Assembly: GCF_004115265.2 (NCBI RefSeq)
Contig: NC_046292.1
Span: 10,310,001-10,374,000 of the forward strand
Reading direction: 5' to 3'
Length of the DNA: 64,000 bases
Source of the DNA: Rhinolophus ferrumequinum
Lineage: Eukaryota > Chordata > Mammalia > Chiroptera > Rhinolophidae
The notes beneath the pieces were generated by a model, which saw only the letters and a list, made by a program, of their open reading frames with translations, searched no databases and was not told the origin of the DNA. Of the stretch, positions 1 through 12,438 are shown in pieces. How positions within the stretch are numbered: position 1 is the first letter of the stretch; each line of letters begins with the position of its first letter. The translations under genes were made by a program, and so were the position numbers.

Positions 1-551
1 GTCCCCGACGGGGAGGTTATGCTTGTGGCTTTCATCAAACCTGGGCCCTGGGATGCCTGGGCGGAAACCCACTGGAGGTCTACAGCCTCCTCCGCTGATC
101 TGGGAGGCTCTGCTTCCAGCTGAAGCAGATCTGTCATCCGAGAGAGGCCCAGTGTTCCTCAAGAGCCCCTCCGTTAACCAGCCTCCTCCTCTCAGATTCC
201 TCTGGAATCTGGAAATAGACCCCTCGGGCTCAGCTCAGCAGGACAGTGTAATTGCCCCAAAGCCATGCCCCCCTCTGCAGACCCACATTCTCACCCCACT
301 CCTTGCCCCTAGGAAGGTCCAACATTCCATCCAAATGAGTGGCATCTAAAAGTTGAGAAAAAGATCCATTTTTCTTTGATGCAAAAGTTAAAGAACATAA
401 GCTAAATTTTGTCAATGTTCTTTCTATATTAAAGAGACGAATGTTTGTAGAGACGGTGAAGAACAAGATGCAGAACTCAAATTTCCAGGTGAGCCAGAGC
501 AGAAGAGAGGAGACAGTAGGACGTCAGCAAGAAACCCAGTTGACAGTAATC

Positions 552-770
552 CCACGCCTGTTATGTACTGAGCATTTAGTATGTACCAGGCACAGAGCTA
601 AGCACTCAATAGGCATTATTAAATCTTCACAACAACCCTATGGGATTATTATCCTCAGTTATTCAATGAGGTGTCTAAGGCTCTGAGACTTTAAGTAACT
701 GGTCCAGAGCCACACAGCTAAGTAGGAGAGCTGACACTCAAAGCAGACCTGATACCCAGGTGAGTGCTGC
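552..770 (-). repeat. MIR SINE
   Basis: Reverse-orientation MIR: the stretch with 'gtaccaggcac' and 'ctaagcactcaa', a 'caacaaccctatggg' core, then 'cacacagctaagtagg'. It is diverged, as expected for this old mammal-wide SINE. Confidence 0.7.
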
Positions 771-1311
771 TTGCCCTCCTTGAGGTAATAAACGTCCAAG
801 TAATAAACCTGATATATTGCTGGTGGCATTTCTCTTGAATTTCAAGGAAGCATCCTTTAGAATCATCTTTTTTAAGAGTTGAGAATGAAGACTCTGAAAT
901 CTTAAACATGTTGAAACGTTGCCATTCACAATTCAGCCCTAGAACTGGAATGGATCCAACCCACTTCCCCACTTTGCAGAAAGGAGATGCAAGCTCTCAG
1001 GAAGCTTAAAAGCAAGCACATGTTGGTTGAATACGAGAGAGGAGCTATAGTCAAGTTTGATAAAAGTCCACAGTCATTCTGAGACAACAAAATTACAATT
1101 GGAAAAAATTAAATTATCCTAGGTAAGGGACATTTTTGGAAATTAGAAGCCTCTTCTCAACAAACACACTTGTAAGAGTAGAAGGTGGTTACTACCCAGA
1201 GCCGGATGTTAAGAGGACAGAGAGCGTCCTGAGGGCGCCCCTAGATCTAAGACCTCTGCCACCCTGCAAAGTGGGAATGAATGGGAGGCTGGTCAATTAT
1301 TCATCCATATG

Positions 1312-1558
1312 CCATGTTTCCCTGAAAATAAGACCTAGCCGGACCATAAACTCTAATGCATCTTTTGGAGCAAAAATTAATATAAGACCCGGTCTTATTT
1401 TACTATAATATAAGACTGGGTCATATAATATAATATAATAATAATATAATATAATATAATATAATGTAATATAATACCAGGTCTTATATTAATTTTTGCT
1501 CCAAAAGACACATTAGAGCTGATTGTCCGGCTAGGTCTTATTTTCAGGAAAACACAGG
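1312..1558. mobile_element. Palindromic Tc1/mariner-type MITE, copy 1
   Basis: A 247-bp non-coding element whose halves are inverted copies: the left end reads CCATGTTTCCCTGAAAATAA and the right end is its complement, ending at 1558. Both arms carry the 'agacctagccgg' and 'ttttggagcaaaa' blocks. A TA-rich run of (TAATA)-like units forms the centre. A TA lies immediately to the right and a decayed TG to the left, consistent with TA target duplication. A second copy sits at 47944-48194. No transposase is encoded, so it would have been moved in trans. Family name not certain. Confidence 0.8.
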
Positions 1559-2344
1559 TATACGGTTGCGCCGGGAGCAGGCAGAAACCACCCTACAGCT
1601 AGATTTTGTCTGAGGTCCATGTGGGCCCTGGATTTCGAGGGAATATTGTGCTTGTCTGAGAGGTGAAGCCCCCTGGAATTTCAGGCCACCTCCTGGCTTA
1701 TCAGAATGCAGACAGATGGTGCTGCTTGAACGTAGAGCAAAGAGGGAGCTCCCCGTTCTTCTAGGCCTCCAGCCCAGACTTAGAAGTTTGGTGTCCAGGA
1801 TGCCCTCGGTACAGAAAGGTTTCCTCCAGGTTCCTTGCAAAGCGTAGCCTGGAGCTCCATAGCGCGCCTTGAGTCCTCGGGCCGGAGCCATCGTGACCAC
1901 CTTGGGAAAGACAGGCCTTTAATGTCTGTTCTTTCGGTCTTGGTCACTCGTACGCGTCTCCAGCCCTCGTAAGCTTCAGAACTGCCAGCTCCCTCCTTTG
2001 TTAAGGCCCCGTGGGGTTTTGTTTCCTGTCCTCCAAAATACCATTCATTGATTTTATTTTATTTTTCATTTCATCGCCGCTAACAGTCTTTTCTAATTAT
2101 TTTTCAGTGGTATGCTAGCATCTTCTAGTTAACAAACACTTGTTGAATTACCTAGTCTAGGCCACATACTGAGCTTGACACCCAGGATAGAATAGTAAAC
2201 CAGACGGTACTTTCCTGACCTGATTCATTCAACAAATATTTACTGAGAGCCTACGATGTGGCAGATACTGTCCAGGTGTCGGGGTCCCATCATGAATTCT
2301 CAGTGGCACAGTATCAACCCTGAGAGGGTGAAAATTATTTTTTT

Positions 2345-2570
2345 TTTAATGTATAAAGCACACGGGGGTATAAAGTAAAGCATAGGGAATATAGTCAATA
2401 ATAGTGTAATAACTACGTATGGTGCCAAGTGGGTACTAGACTTATCAGGGAGATCACTTCGTAAGATATATAAATGTCTAACCACTGTGCCGTACACGTG
2501 AAACTAATATAAAATAATATTGAACGTCAACCGTAATTGAAAAATAAAATACTTTGAAGTAAAAAAAAAG
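2345..2570 (+). mobile_element. L1 3' end fragment with A-rich tail
   Basis: The sequence carries the 3' untranslated end of a fairly young mammalian L1: 'gggaatatagtcaataatag', 'gtgggtactagacttatcag', 'cgtgaaactaatataaaa', then a short A-run at 2561-2569. It is 5'-truncated and contains no ORF2 sequence. A mariner element lies immediately after the tail. Confidence 0.7.
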
Positions 2571-2575
2571 GTATA

Positions 2576-3074
2576 CAAGGTGTGATCACAAAATACGGTG
2601 AATGTTTAAATTTTAAAAAATGTGTTATAGTAAAAGACACATTGCTATTAATCCCCTTCAAAATACTCCCCCTTGCTTCAGACTTGCCACTTTCTAAAGC
2701 CGTTCTGGAAGTCCTCTTTCATGAGTGTCCTTAGTTGCACTGTTGTGGCTGCCTCGATGTCCTGAATCATTTAGAAGTTGCACGGTGTCAGATCTGGTGA
2801 AAAAGGTAGATGAGGACACGCGGTAATGTTTTTATTTGACAGAAATTGCTGTACCACTAGCGATGTGTGACACGGAGCGCTGTCATGATGGAGGATGAAG
2901 TAAAGACACTCGTGAAAGAGGACTTCCAAAAGTGCTTCAGAAAGTGGCAAAAACCATGGGATAAGTGTGTTTGAAGTGAGGGAGAGTATTTTGAGGGGGA
3001 TACATGGCAATGTATCTTTTACTGTAATAAATTTTTTAATTTAAACATTCACACTATTGTTTGATCACACCTTG
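2576..3074 (-). mobile_element. Foldback mariner element, internally deleted
   Basis: A 499-bp element flanked by TA on each side (2574-2575 and 3075-3076). Ends begin CAAGGTGTGATCA in both directions, and the inverted arms remain alignable for roughly 160-190 bp, to about 2735 on the left and 2903 on the right. The minus strand still encodes a piece of mariner transposase (2771-3010). It has the motif HHDSAPCHTS holding one catalytic Asp, and ends PFSPDLTPCNF, where the family normally has the last catalytic Asp (PCDF). The fragment cannot make an active transposase. The long arms suggest an inverted rearrangement of a mariner end. Confidence 0.85.
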
Positions 3075-3558
3075 TAAAGCACAGATATACATACAGTACT
3101 ATCTGTAGCATTAAAATTTCATGGGTGTGGGAGCAATCAGGAAAAAATATCTAAGAAGTCTCCTTAGGGAGGGACGATAATGAAAAAATAGGGAGAGATC
3201 AATGAAGAAATACACAAAACTGCCTGCCTTTCTGGCTTACATTCTTGAGCCACGTTTAAAAAAAAAAAAATACAATAATGATGAAAGAATTCCTTTGTAC
3301 AAACTGTTCTGAGGACCAAGGCCAGGAGACTGAGCTCAGGAGCTATTTCACAGGAACCCACCCACTCCAAGGACCAGGAGAGGCCTCCCAGCAGAAGGAT
3401 TGTTGGAACCGAGACCTGAGGTTGTGTGGGAATGGACCGGGTCTTCCTACAGCTGAGGCTTGCAGTCGCCTGAAGCTGCCATGCCAGTGTGTTGGGTTAA
3501 TTTCCACCTGGGTGTCGCTATTCTAATGACTGGTTTCTATCCCTGTCTTTTCATTCTA

Positions 3559-4246
3559 AGTGTCAGCCATGTGGGTCCAAACATCTGTGGGAGCAAAAGG
3601 GGCCACATACTAAACCTGACAAGCTCAGGGAAGGCCTTAAGAACTCAGAGACTGAAAGGAACCACATAGGATGGTCTGAACATAAAAATTCCTAACTAAA
3701 AGCAAGTCATGGCAGGTAGTCAGTCCTAGGCCTGTAGCTTCCTTGACAAAGGTCAGTCTTTATCTGAAGTGAGCCTGTCTGTTGTCTTTTTGCATATAAG
3801 ATAACATACCTTTGAAATGTCAGAGTCATCTGGTTTTCCATACCCCTCAGGGCACACCCTCCACACCAGAGCACGAGACCAGAGAAGCCAGCATTGCTCT
3901 CTTATTCCCTGGATACCATCTCTATGTGCTGTAAATGTTAATTACTAACTATCCTGTACCCACCAATGTAACAGCAGTACGTGTCCCTCCGTTTTACCTT
4001 TTATCCAATCAGATATTCCCCCTGCTTTGGTTTCTCCCGCCCCCTTAATCTACCACCAGTGGATTTCATGTAACCCTCCCTATGTCTCCTCCTTTGATTC
4101 TAATGTATAAAATAAGCTGCAAAACTGCCATTCTCAGAACTTTTTCTCAGTCCATTGAGATTGTGCTTCCCGACAATTGTCATCAGTTTAACTCAAATAA
4201 GCTCATAAAAATTCTCTGCAGGTTTGGACGTTTCTTACGACTACAC
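3559..4246 (+). mobile_element. Probable solitary LTR of an endogenous retrovirus
   Basis: The stretch has LTR-like architecture: a TATA-like box near 4105-4112, a downstream pyrimidine-rich and 'cccgacaattg' section, and a closing 'aactcaaataagctcataaa'-type segment. No internal retroviral region follows, so it looks like a solo, non-coding fossil of an ERV1-like family. Boundaries and family are approximate. Confidence 0.4.
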
Positions 4247-5304
4247 ATCCAAGCTGAATGCATGGCCCTTCGCTGTTGTCCTCAGTTCAGCGTGGACCCT
4301 GTCAGGTTTCCCCTGCCCTTCCTGCGCACCTTGGCATTTTCCCATTTCCCATTCCCCGTCTCTTCCTCTTCCCATCAGCCATCCTGTCTGCCTCTGCTGC
4401 CCCAGCCCTGTCACTCAAAAAGGTGGACCATACCTTGCTGCCTGATGCTTCTTACCCCAAGCTCCTAGCAGACCTGGAGGCAGGGGGGATCCTGGACTGG
4501 CAACTTTTTACTTTTAACAAACTCCCTGGCAGCCAGCCCCACACCGGGTCAGGGCACTGGCGTTTGGGAACCATCCAGCCAGCAATGTTATTGAAAATCA
4601 AATAAAAAGGGCTATAAAAGGAAAAGTGGTTTCAGGAGGAGAGGTTTCCGACATTTGCTGTCAGTTTTCATTTTCCCTGGCATTCCAAGCAAGATACACT
4701 TTTTGGGCTACTGTAGAGATGTCAGCCTTTCTCACTCTGAAATGATTTGGAACACAATCTCAAGACACACCCAAGGCTCCAGCCAGCCACTGGGCAGGTC
4801 TCAGGAGGTGACGCTTAAACCTGTCTTAAAGTGAACAGAGCTCAAAAGATGGTCCACTAGTACCTTCTACCCAGAACCTGCTCTCTGCCCCTGAGGAAGA
4901 CAGGGCACATATTCTGGTTCCTATTTGACAGATGGGAAACCAAGGGTTACACAGTAAGTGGCAGAGCTGAAATTCCACTGCCCACAGATCTCTTCCCCCA
5001 GGAGTATGTGTGCCTTCATGGTCAGAGTCAAAACATGCAGGAAGTAGGGCTGGAATTTTAAGGCTTTTGGAAAGAAATTTGCAAGTTACTACCTATCTAC
5101 AGTAGGTGCAGAACGATGTGAGAGAGATTCTTGGGTTGCAATTAATAGAAACCTATTCAGACAGAAGGAGGGGCTTTTATAAAGATACTGGAGTGAGTGT
5201 CTCATAAAAGCTAAAGGTTGAAAGAGAGTCCAGCCTCAAAGAGAACTCGTAAGCTGTCCGATCTCAGGCATCGTGTGTCTTACACAAACGTGTGCACATG
5301 CACG

Positions 5305-5319
5305 CACACACACACACAC
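5305..5319. repeat. Short (CA)n microsatellite
   Basis: An uninterrupted CA run of about 7 units within a looser CA/CG-rich stretch. Confidence 0.8.
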
Positions 5320-5689
5320 TCATATCTCCTCTCTGCATCTCTCCATATCTCCGCTGATCTCTCTCCAGTCATATGACAGGAAGGGATGACCTCAAGGTCC
5401 CCCAGTTCAAAGGACCAGCCCAGGGAATAAGTAGCATTTCAGAGCCCATTAATCCCAAATCCTGAGAGTGATCGTCTGAAAAGCCCAGACTGTGCCAAGT
5501 GTCCCGTCCACTATGAGCAGGGCTAGGGTCACACACGTGGCTGCTGGAAGGGTGGGGCAGTGCTCAGAAAACGGCTAAACATACCCCCTCCAATAGCCTA
5601 CATTTTCTCCTCCTATGACATCGGAGACATAAGACACGTGCAGTTCAGTAACAGCTTTTCAGGAGAAAGGAACTCCATCACAAGGCATG

Positions 5690-5892
5690 TGCCCATTCTA
5701 AGAAGCTCTGGTTTCAAAAAACATGAAAATGTGAAAAGGGAAAATGTTACCTGTATATCTGGAAGGGTGGACACCAGAGCCATAATGCTGTCTCTAGGTA
5801 GTGTGATAATGGTGGATCACTTTAGCTTCCTTTTGCTCATGTCTAGGTTTTGGTTTTTTTACAATAAACATTTTGAGTAAAAAAAAAAAACA
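5690..5892 (+). mobile_element. Probable old L1 3' end
   Basis: A 3'-end-like stretch closes with 'ttttacaataaacattttga' and an A-run at 5879-5890, resembling the 3' terminus of old L1M elements. Assignment is by resemblance only. Confidence 0.35.
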
Positions 5893-6514
5893 AAAAACAT
5901 TGGAGTGGAACGTTTTGGGATCTCGCTGCAGTGACAGAGTTTGTACATTTGTTTCTCTTGCTCGTTGAAGGTTGGAGCCAGAAAAGCCACCCCAAAGATG
6001 GACCGAGAAAGAGAGACGGTGAAGAGAGACTCTTCCAGCAAATCCAGCCAGAGTCTTCTGTTCTCTAAGGCTGGTGGAAGCAGCTAGAAATGTCATCCCA
6101 CCCGGCCTTGCGTGATCCTCCGTGAGTCAGTGTGACTCTTCTGTGTCAAAATACTAAGATGCTTTTACAGGACTTTAAAGGTTGTTCCCCTAGTGTGTTG
6201 TTTCCTAGACACATTTTGCACAATGCTGTACTTTGGGGTGTGTGAAGAGGGCCTCTTTTTTAAAATACCTATGAATGTATATATACTCAGGCATATGAAG
6301 AATATGGGTTTGAAACTCAGACTCCTAGGCCTGATAGGTACAATTATGTAGTTCCACGTTTGAGTCGTGACATACTCATCACACAACTAAGGAGTGCCAA
6401 GAAATCCATAGTTAAGAAAACCCAAGACTGAGACTGGGGCCATGGTATCATGCATTTACATCTGAGTTTATTGTAATAAATTTAGAATGCCAATCCATTT
6501 TATCGCTTCCATAG

Positions 6515-6700
6515 TAGAGACTAATATTTATGTGGCACTCTGCAGTTCTCATCTAATCCTCCCCTAAACCCTGGGAGGTACATAGTATTTTGTTCCCCAT
6601 TTAACAGATGAGGATGCTGAAGCCCAGAGAAGTTAAGTGGATTGTCTAAAATCACACAGCTGATAAATTCAAGAGTCGAGACTGGAACCCAGGTTTCTAG
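6515..6700 (-). repeat. MIR SINE
   Basis: Reverse MIR with 'cccatttaacagatgagga', 'agcccagagaagttaagtgg' and 'aaaatcacacagctgataaa', closing on 'gactggaacccagg'. Confidence 0.75.
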
Positions 6701-7589
6701 TTCCGTCTCGTCCTTCCCGTTCTGCTGCACCAAGATGGCCCAGGCCATAAGGACAGACCAAGTACCCAGTCACCAAAGAGGACACACTGCCCAGGCGGAC
6801 ACACTCCTTTTTTGTTGTGTGTGGAGGGACCCTCATTTTCCTTGGTCCACTCTCTGCTTGTCTCATATCCTGCCCTTTCTCCAACCATCCATCCTCTCAC
6901 TGCCTCTTTTGTGTGGCCAGGACTGCCAGACAAAATGGGAGGAGGGGCCAAAAGTCATGAATATAATTTTTTTATTTTTAAAAGCCACAATAAAATATTT
7001 TGATATTTCAAAACCAAATACATTCCTTGTACTGATTAAAACTAAAAGGAAATGGGAACATTTCTTTGTGTGATATTCCACTGAAGGTACGTTTATACAG
7101 GATTAGGATCTAACGTCAGTGAGAAAGGTGAACATACCTTATTTGAAAAATACTCTTGAAAATTCTGGAAGTTTTCCATAATTTCCATTACTTATATTGT
7201 ACCATATCCCAAAAGTCCAAGATAGCAAGTTTTTCTCCAGCACCAGAAAAGATTACTTGGTTAGGCAGTAGTTCAAGCAGCTGGTTCATGTTTGGGAGCC
7301 AAATTGTATGGGGGGAAAATATGTTGTTTATTGGTTGAACGTGTATATTTGAATTTGCATAAGTTAGATGCAATGCCTGTTGCATCCATTGCCTATTGCA
7401 ATGCCTAATGCTCCATTGTATTTTAGGTCTTTCAAAGGACATATTAATTTTGATCATATGAACATTACAACCCATGATGGCAATTTCTTTTTATCACTTC
7501 TTGAACTAGTTTTTTGGGTGTCTCCTCTGCCACACACCCCTTTCCCTGAGAATGCACCACCCCCCTAATCAGGTTTGCCCTACCTAATG

Positions 7590-8340
7590 CTTCTCTCTTG
7601 ACCACAGCTGGTTGGCTGAGCCGTAGATACCCTACCCAAGCCAGACCAATCACATTCCTCTTCTAACTCGAGCTGGGCCAATCAGCATCTCTGTCTTTGA
7701 TGTTTGAAAGTGGGACTCTGGGATGACACACAAGTCGTTAGTGGTGCTGGAGCTGAGTCTTGATGCAGTTCCAGGGCTGGGGTGGCCATTTCCCCTCTTG
7801 TGTTTGAAGATGCAAAGCCAGTCTTCAGAGAGAAAAGGCTGGGGTAGACATGCAACCAGGAGAGACAAAAAACCCAGACCCCCAGAGATACAGTGGAGCA
7901 GATATCACAAGCCCCTTAGTCGTCGCCTCCCTGTACTGTGTAAGCTGAAGGCTAAACACCTGGTTTCCCTTGCAGCTAGAGCTGGCCATGTTATTCCGTT
8001 CTGGCCAATGACATTGGGGAGGGCTTCTCTTCTGGAATAAAAGGCAAGTCTTCACTAGGAGCGAGCTTTTTGCTCTTCGTCCCTTTGCCTTAGCTGCTCT
8101 TCGTCTCCTGGAGCTTAGCCTTGGAGCTGGATCAGCCACCTTGGGGATCATCAGGCAACATGCAAGAGGCAGAAGCCCACCTCCAAGGACAATGGAGCGG
8201 AAAGATGACAAGGGCCTGGGGCAGCATCCCTGTCCTCTGTGTCATGCCTGAACTGCCTACCTCTGTACTTCCTGTTGTGTAAAACAAATAAATCTCTACC
8301 AATTTAAGCCACTGTAGTCAGGTGTACAAAACTTAGTGAC
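7590..8340 (+). mobile_element. Ancient interspersed repeat, LTR-like
   Basis: A long non-coding stretch with a TATA-like 'ctggaataaaaggcaag' at about 8031-8047 and a closing segment with 'aataaatctctaccaattta' followed by 'agccactgtagtcaggt', an ending shared by several old mammalian LTR-type repeats. It looks like a degraded fossil with no coding capacity. Family not identified. Confidence 0.35.
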
Positions 8341-8485
8341 TGAAAAAGACAGCTACTTACTACTTTTCACAATCCCATGAGTCCAGCTGGGCACTGGTAC
8401 CGGTCCGGGCTGGCTTGGCTGGGGATGGATGGTTTAGAATGGCCTCATTTACATGCCTGGTCACCGTTAGGCAAACGGGTTAGGA

Positions 8486-8687
8486 CAGTGGTTCTCAACG
8501 AGGGGAGATTTTGCCCCCCAGGGGACATTTGGCAATGTTCACAATTTTGGTTGTCACAATGGGGCAGGGTACTGTTATCATCTAGTGGGTGGAGGCCAAG
8601 GATGCCTTTTAGTGTCCTACAGAGCACAGGACAGTCCCCACTACAAAGACTTATTTGATCCAAAATGTCAAGAATGAAAAACTCTGG
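8486..8687 (+). mobile_element. MER20 (hAT-Charlie, non-autonomous), copy 1
   Basis: Starts CAGTGGTTCTCAACGAGGGG, then 'ttttgccccccaggggacat', 'ttggttgtcacaatgggg' and 'gcacaggacagtccccac'. This matches the well-known 219-bp MER20 consensus closely over most of its length. Two further copies lie in the window. Confidence 0.85.
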
Positions 8688-9643
8688 TCTAGAGAGGCCT
8701 TAGCTGGGGCAGTTTGCCTATGCCGGCGTGGTCTCTCATCACCCAGCTGGCTAGCCCAGAATCTTTCATGTGAGGTGGACTCAGGTTCCCAAGAGCAGCA
8801 GGAGAGAGCAAGCCCCCAAACACAAACACTTTTCAAGTCTCTATCTGTGTTGCATTTGTTAATATCCCATCAGACAAAGCAAGTCATGTGGCCAGAGTCT
8901 GTTGGAAGGAGCTCCAAATTTTTACAATCTACCCACGTCCAGTGTTCTGTTATCGGAAGTTGAATGCATTCCAACTGATAATGAAGGAGAAAGTTAACCT
9001 GATTCCTGATGACTTTCTGGTCCCCAGTCTCTTTCCTTCGGAAGGCCAGTTCCAATGCTAGCCTTTGGGTTCCACTAGGACCCTTTGTATCACTCAAGAT
9101 TCTTTGATTGCAAAAAACAGAAACCTCCTGTGGCTGAGTTAAGCAGGAGGGGAGTTTATTGAAAGCAAATGAGGAAGGTTAGAGAATCAAAGGTCAAGCA
9201 AGCTGAAGAGTCAGGACAGTAAGGAATTGGCTTTTCTTTCCCCATAGAAGCCCCCTCTTTGCTCCCACTGCTTTCAATTTCTGTTATTTGCAACTAAAAT
9301 GGCCTTTGCTAAGACACTGCTGTACAGCCCCCTCTGAGAAGCTACCAACAACCTTTCCCCTGGGGTTGTACAACAGGGGACCAGCCGTCCCCAAAACCTC
9401 CCAATCTTTTGATTCCCCAAGAAGCTAAGACAAACAACTTCTTCCACCCTCTCCAATGACAGCCCGTTTGGATTCCTGGATTCGTGACTTTGCAGATAAG
9501 GTGCCCTTCTCTAGCAACTTGGCAGAGTCACCAATGCCTGCTGTTGTGGAAACCAGAGTCATGAAGTGTCTGCAGAAAAAAAAAATAGCTTCCGGATCTG
9601 CATTCCGAAGTGTGCTCCTGGTAAGTGGAGAGGTTTCCCATTT

Positions 9644-9657
9644 GGGGGGGGGGGGGG
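9644..9657. repeat. Poly-G run
   Basis: Fourteen consecutive G residues on the + strand. This may be G-quadruplex-prone and is a likely site of sequencing or length error. Confidence 0.85.
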
Positions 9658-10710
9658 TCTGAGGAATGAAAGCAGTACACTGATGATGAGCAGAAACCCC
9701 AAACCTGCTAATGCTCATGTGTTCCTCTACTCTGTGTTGTGCCGAGGCCTCCTGAAGCAGGACTTAGGGTGCCCGGTGAGGGTAGACTATTTCAGCTTAT
9801 CAACTTGGCCTCCTTTCCATCAAGATGTGCCACTTACATCCGTCTGCTCAGTGTCCCAAGTTATTTTGAGCCAATTCATGACCTTATGTGCCTGCTTTTG
9901 TTTTTAAACATTTTCCTTTGCCCATCTGTCCCCCAGGAATCCATCACAAGCCAATGCTTCCATCCTGGGATGGGAAGCCTTAGCAGGCTCCTTGCTTTGA
10001 GTTTTCTCTCATCTTTTTAGCATATTGCTTTCATTTCTAAGACCCTAAGATAATAGGAAGCAGAAAACTTTATCTTCTGGCTAACTGTGGTCTTATCATC
10101 ATAAAAATCAGAGGTGCCCTTTGACTGATAAATCATTTTTACAGTTAAACAACTAGCCTTCATTCATTCAGGAAGCAAATACTGAGTGCCTACTAGGTGC
10201 CACGTGCTCAGGATACTATGCTAGACCTCACGGCCTTGACCTTTGCTCCCCTTTCTTTTCCTGTTCTGATCTGCTGCTCTCCCGAAAAGGATTTGGAATC
10301 ATTAATTTGTTGGGTATGTTGCGTGGGAGAGCTCCCCTTTGGCATTCGTGTCCTCTTTTTTTGGGATCACTGCCGCGCATTCTGTAGAGAGAGCTGCCTA
10401 CAGCAGTGACCCTCTTCCGGAAGTTTCTTTGTGACTTTTAACAGTTGACGTTTTATAGCTAATAATAGCAAACTTTTTATAGTATCCTTGCCAGCCATCA
10501 GGCACTGCGTCAAGCATGGCCCAAACATTAGCCCACTTAGGCCTCACTGAGTGTATACCTCCTGTTTTACCTGCGACCATGATGAGTAGGTAAGTAACCT
10601 GCCCAAGATCAAAAGCATCAGACCTCAGCTTTCATCCCCTTAACTGTTCCACTGTATCATTTTCCTCAGGGCAGTCCAGGAACCAGCTGGTTATCTCCTC
10701 AATGAGGATA

Positions 10711-10905
10711 AGGTCGGCAAACTTCTTCCGTAAAGGGCAAGACAGTAAAAGCCCTTTTCCTGCAAAGGGCCATTTCGCTTTGTGGACCGTAGAGTCTCCG
10801 TCCTAACTATGCCACTCTGTCGCTGTGGCATAATACCTAAACGAATGAGTGTGGCTGTGTTCCAATAAAACTTTATTTATAAAAATAGGCAGCGGGCCAC
10901 AGAAG
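10711..10905 (-). mobile_element. hAT-type non-autonomous element, reverse copy
   Basis: Begins 'ggtcggcaaacttcttccg' and ends near 'ggcagcgggccacagaagc', with 'gttccaataaaactttattt' inside. It is the reverse-complement form of the common hAT repeat containing 'aaagttttattggaacacag'. A forward copy of the same family lies at 46469-46645. Exact family name not certain. Confidence 0.65.
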
Positions 10906-11009
10906 CTGATCCCACGTTAAACTCTCACCCCGACTAGATTACTAACATCTCTATGGCTGCTGCCTGTTGCATGACGACCGGGGAACCCGATTCTCAGCAT
11001 CTCCATCAT

Positions 11010-11225
11010 GGTGAGCATTTTGAGCTTTTATTATGTGCCACGCACTACACTAAACACTGTACATAAATTTCCTCATTTAATCCCCTCAAGTGCGCCAGGA
11101 GGAGATAATTATTGCCATTTTACAGACAGTGCAACGGAGGCCAGAAAGGTAAAGTCACTTGCCCAAGGTCACCCCACTGGGATTTTCCAATCCCTAAACA
11201 TGACACCACACTGCCTTTCACCATC
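11010..11225 (-). repeat. MIR SINE
   Basis: Reverse MIR: 'ttattatgtgccacgcacta', 'catttaatcccctcaag', 'ttgccattttacagaca' and 'aaagtcacttgcccaaggtc' appear in order. Confidence 0.8.
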
Positions 11226-12370
11226 AGAGACCTACACCTGCCAGTGAGTATGGAGACCTACCTTCCCCTGGACCACGTGTGAAAGAACCAAGCCTTCACG
11301 ATACAAACCTCTTCCTCTAAGCATCCAGTTTCCTAGCTCCCTTCTGAGAGCCACCTGCTTTCTTTAGTAAATATCTTAGGTCACGTGTCCCTGGCCTAGG
11401 CAGTGCGCTCTTCCTTTCCACTGACTTTACCTGTCTGCACTGTGCTAATTTTACAATTTCCCTCTCAATTTCTCAAATTCTCAGGTGCCCCTACAGCGGC
11501 CACATGCGGTGTTCATCTGTACGTTCCATTTATTCCTTCCATTATTCCTGTCTGCTGAGCAGAGAACTCTAAATGACCTCTGGGTCACACGGATGTCCAA
11601 GGACCATCAGGTCACCGGCCCCAATCCCTGTCTGATGCAGCTGACATTGTCCTCAGGAGAGTAGGGGACAGATACTTGAGAGGTTTGTTTTTTAACAGCT
11701 CCTGTTATCTTTTTGTGTTGAGTCATGTGGGTGCATAGAGGTGTCACTTTAGCAGCTTCTCTTTCTTGGCAGTGACCTTGAGACCTAAAAATGGGCCACC
11801 GGATGCTCTGGAGGGGACACTGAGAAAACACCCAGTCTGTCCCCAGGCCTCAGGCAGGGCGAGCCATCTTGCATTCATTCAACAGTTATTTCTCCAGCAC
11901 ATACCTCATGCCAGGCCCCGTGCTGGGCACTGAGAAGCCAAAGATGAACCAGACAGACAGGCAGGTCCCTTCTCCCAGGAAGGTGTGTTCGGGGAGGGGG
12001 GTGGTGTCAGATATTTTAAAAGCTTCAGTGTCGGATGTAATAAGTGCCGAGTCCCAGGCAGAGGAGGGTTCAGCAGGAAGAGTTGTATCCTCCTCTCTCA
12101 GTCCACCAGTGTGGGGTCCAACAAACCTCACTCTTCACACTGGCTATTCCTGCTCCTCTGCGCCCCTCCTGCCCATAACCAGAAGAATTCCAGGACCAGA
12201 CCCAGGTGCCCGACGCCCTTAATAAATATGACTTGATTGCCTGAATGTGAGCAAGCACTGCTTTCTCAGAGTAGTAGAAAAATCATAATTAGCTGCCCAT
12301 ATTATTGCTATCTTTGGAAGGGGTCCAGGATGACACAGTAAATGCAGCATTGCTGGGTTTTAAGCTACAA

Positions 12371-12374
<4 letters not shown>

Positions 12375-12432
<58 letters not shown>
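12375..12432. repeat. (TC)29 microsatellite
   Basis: An uninterrupted TC dinucleotide run of 58 bases, about 3.5 kb upstream of EFHD2. It is likely length-polymorphic. Confidence 0.95.

Positions 12433-12438
<6 letters not shown>

Noticed and set aside
1-1260. Possible last exons of FHAD1
   Set aside because: Expected from human gene order, but no peptide I could recognise or splice-framed exon was found.
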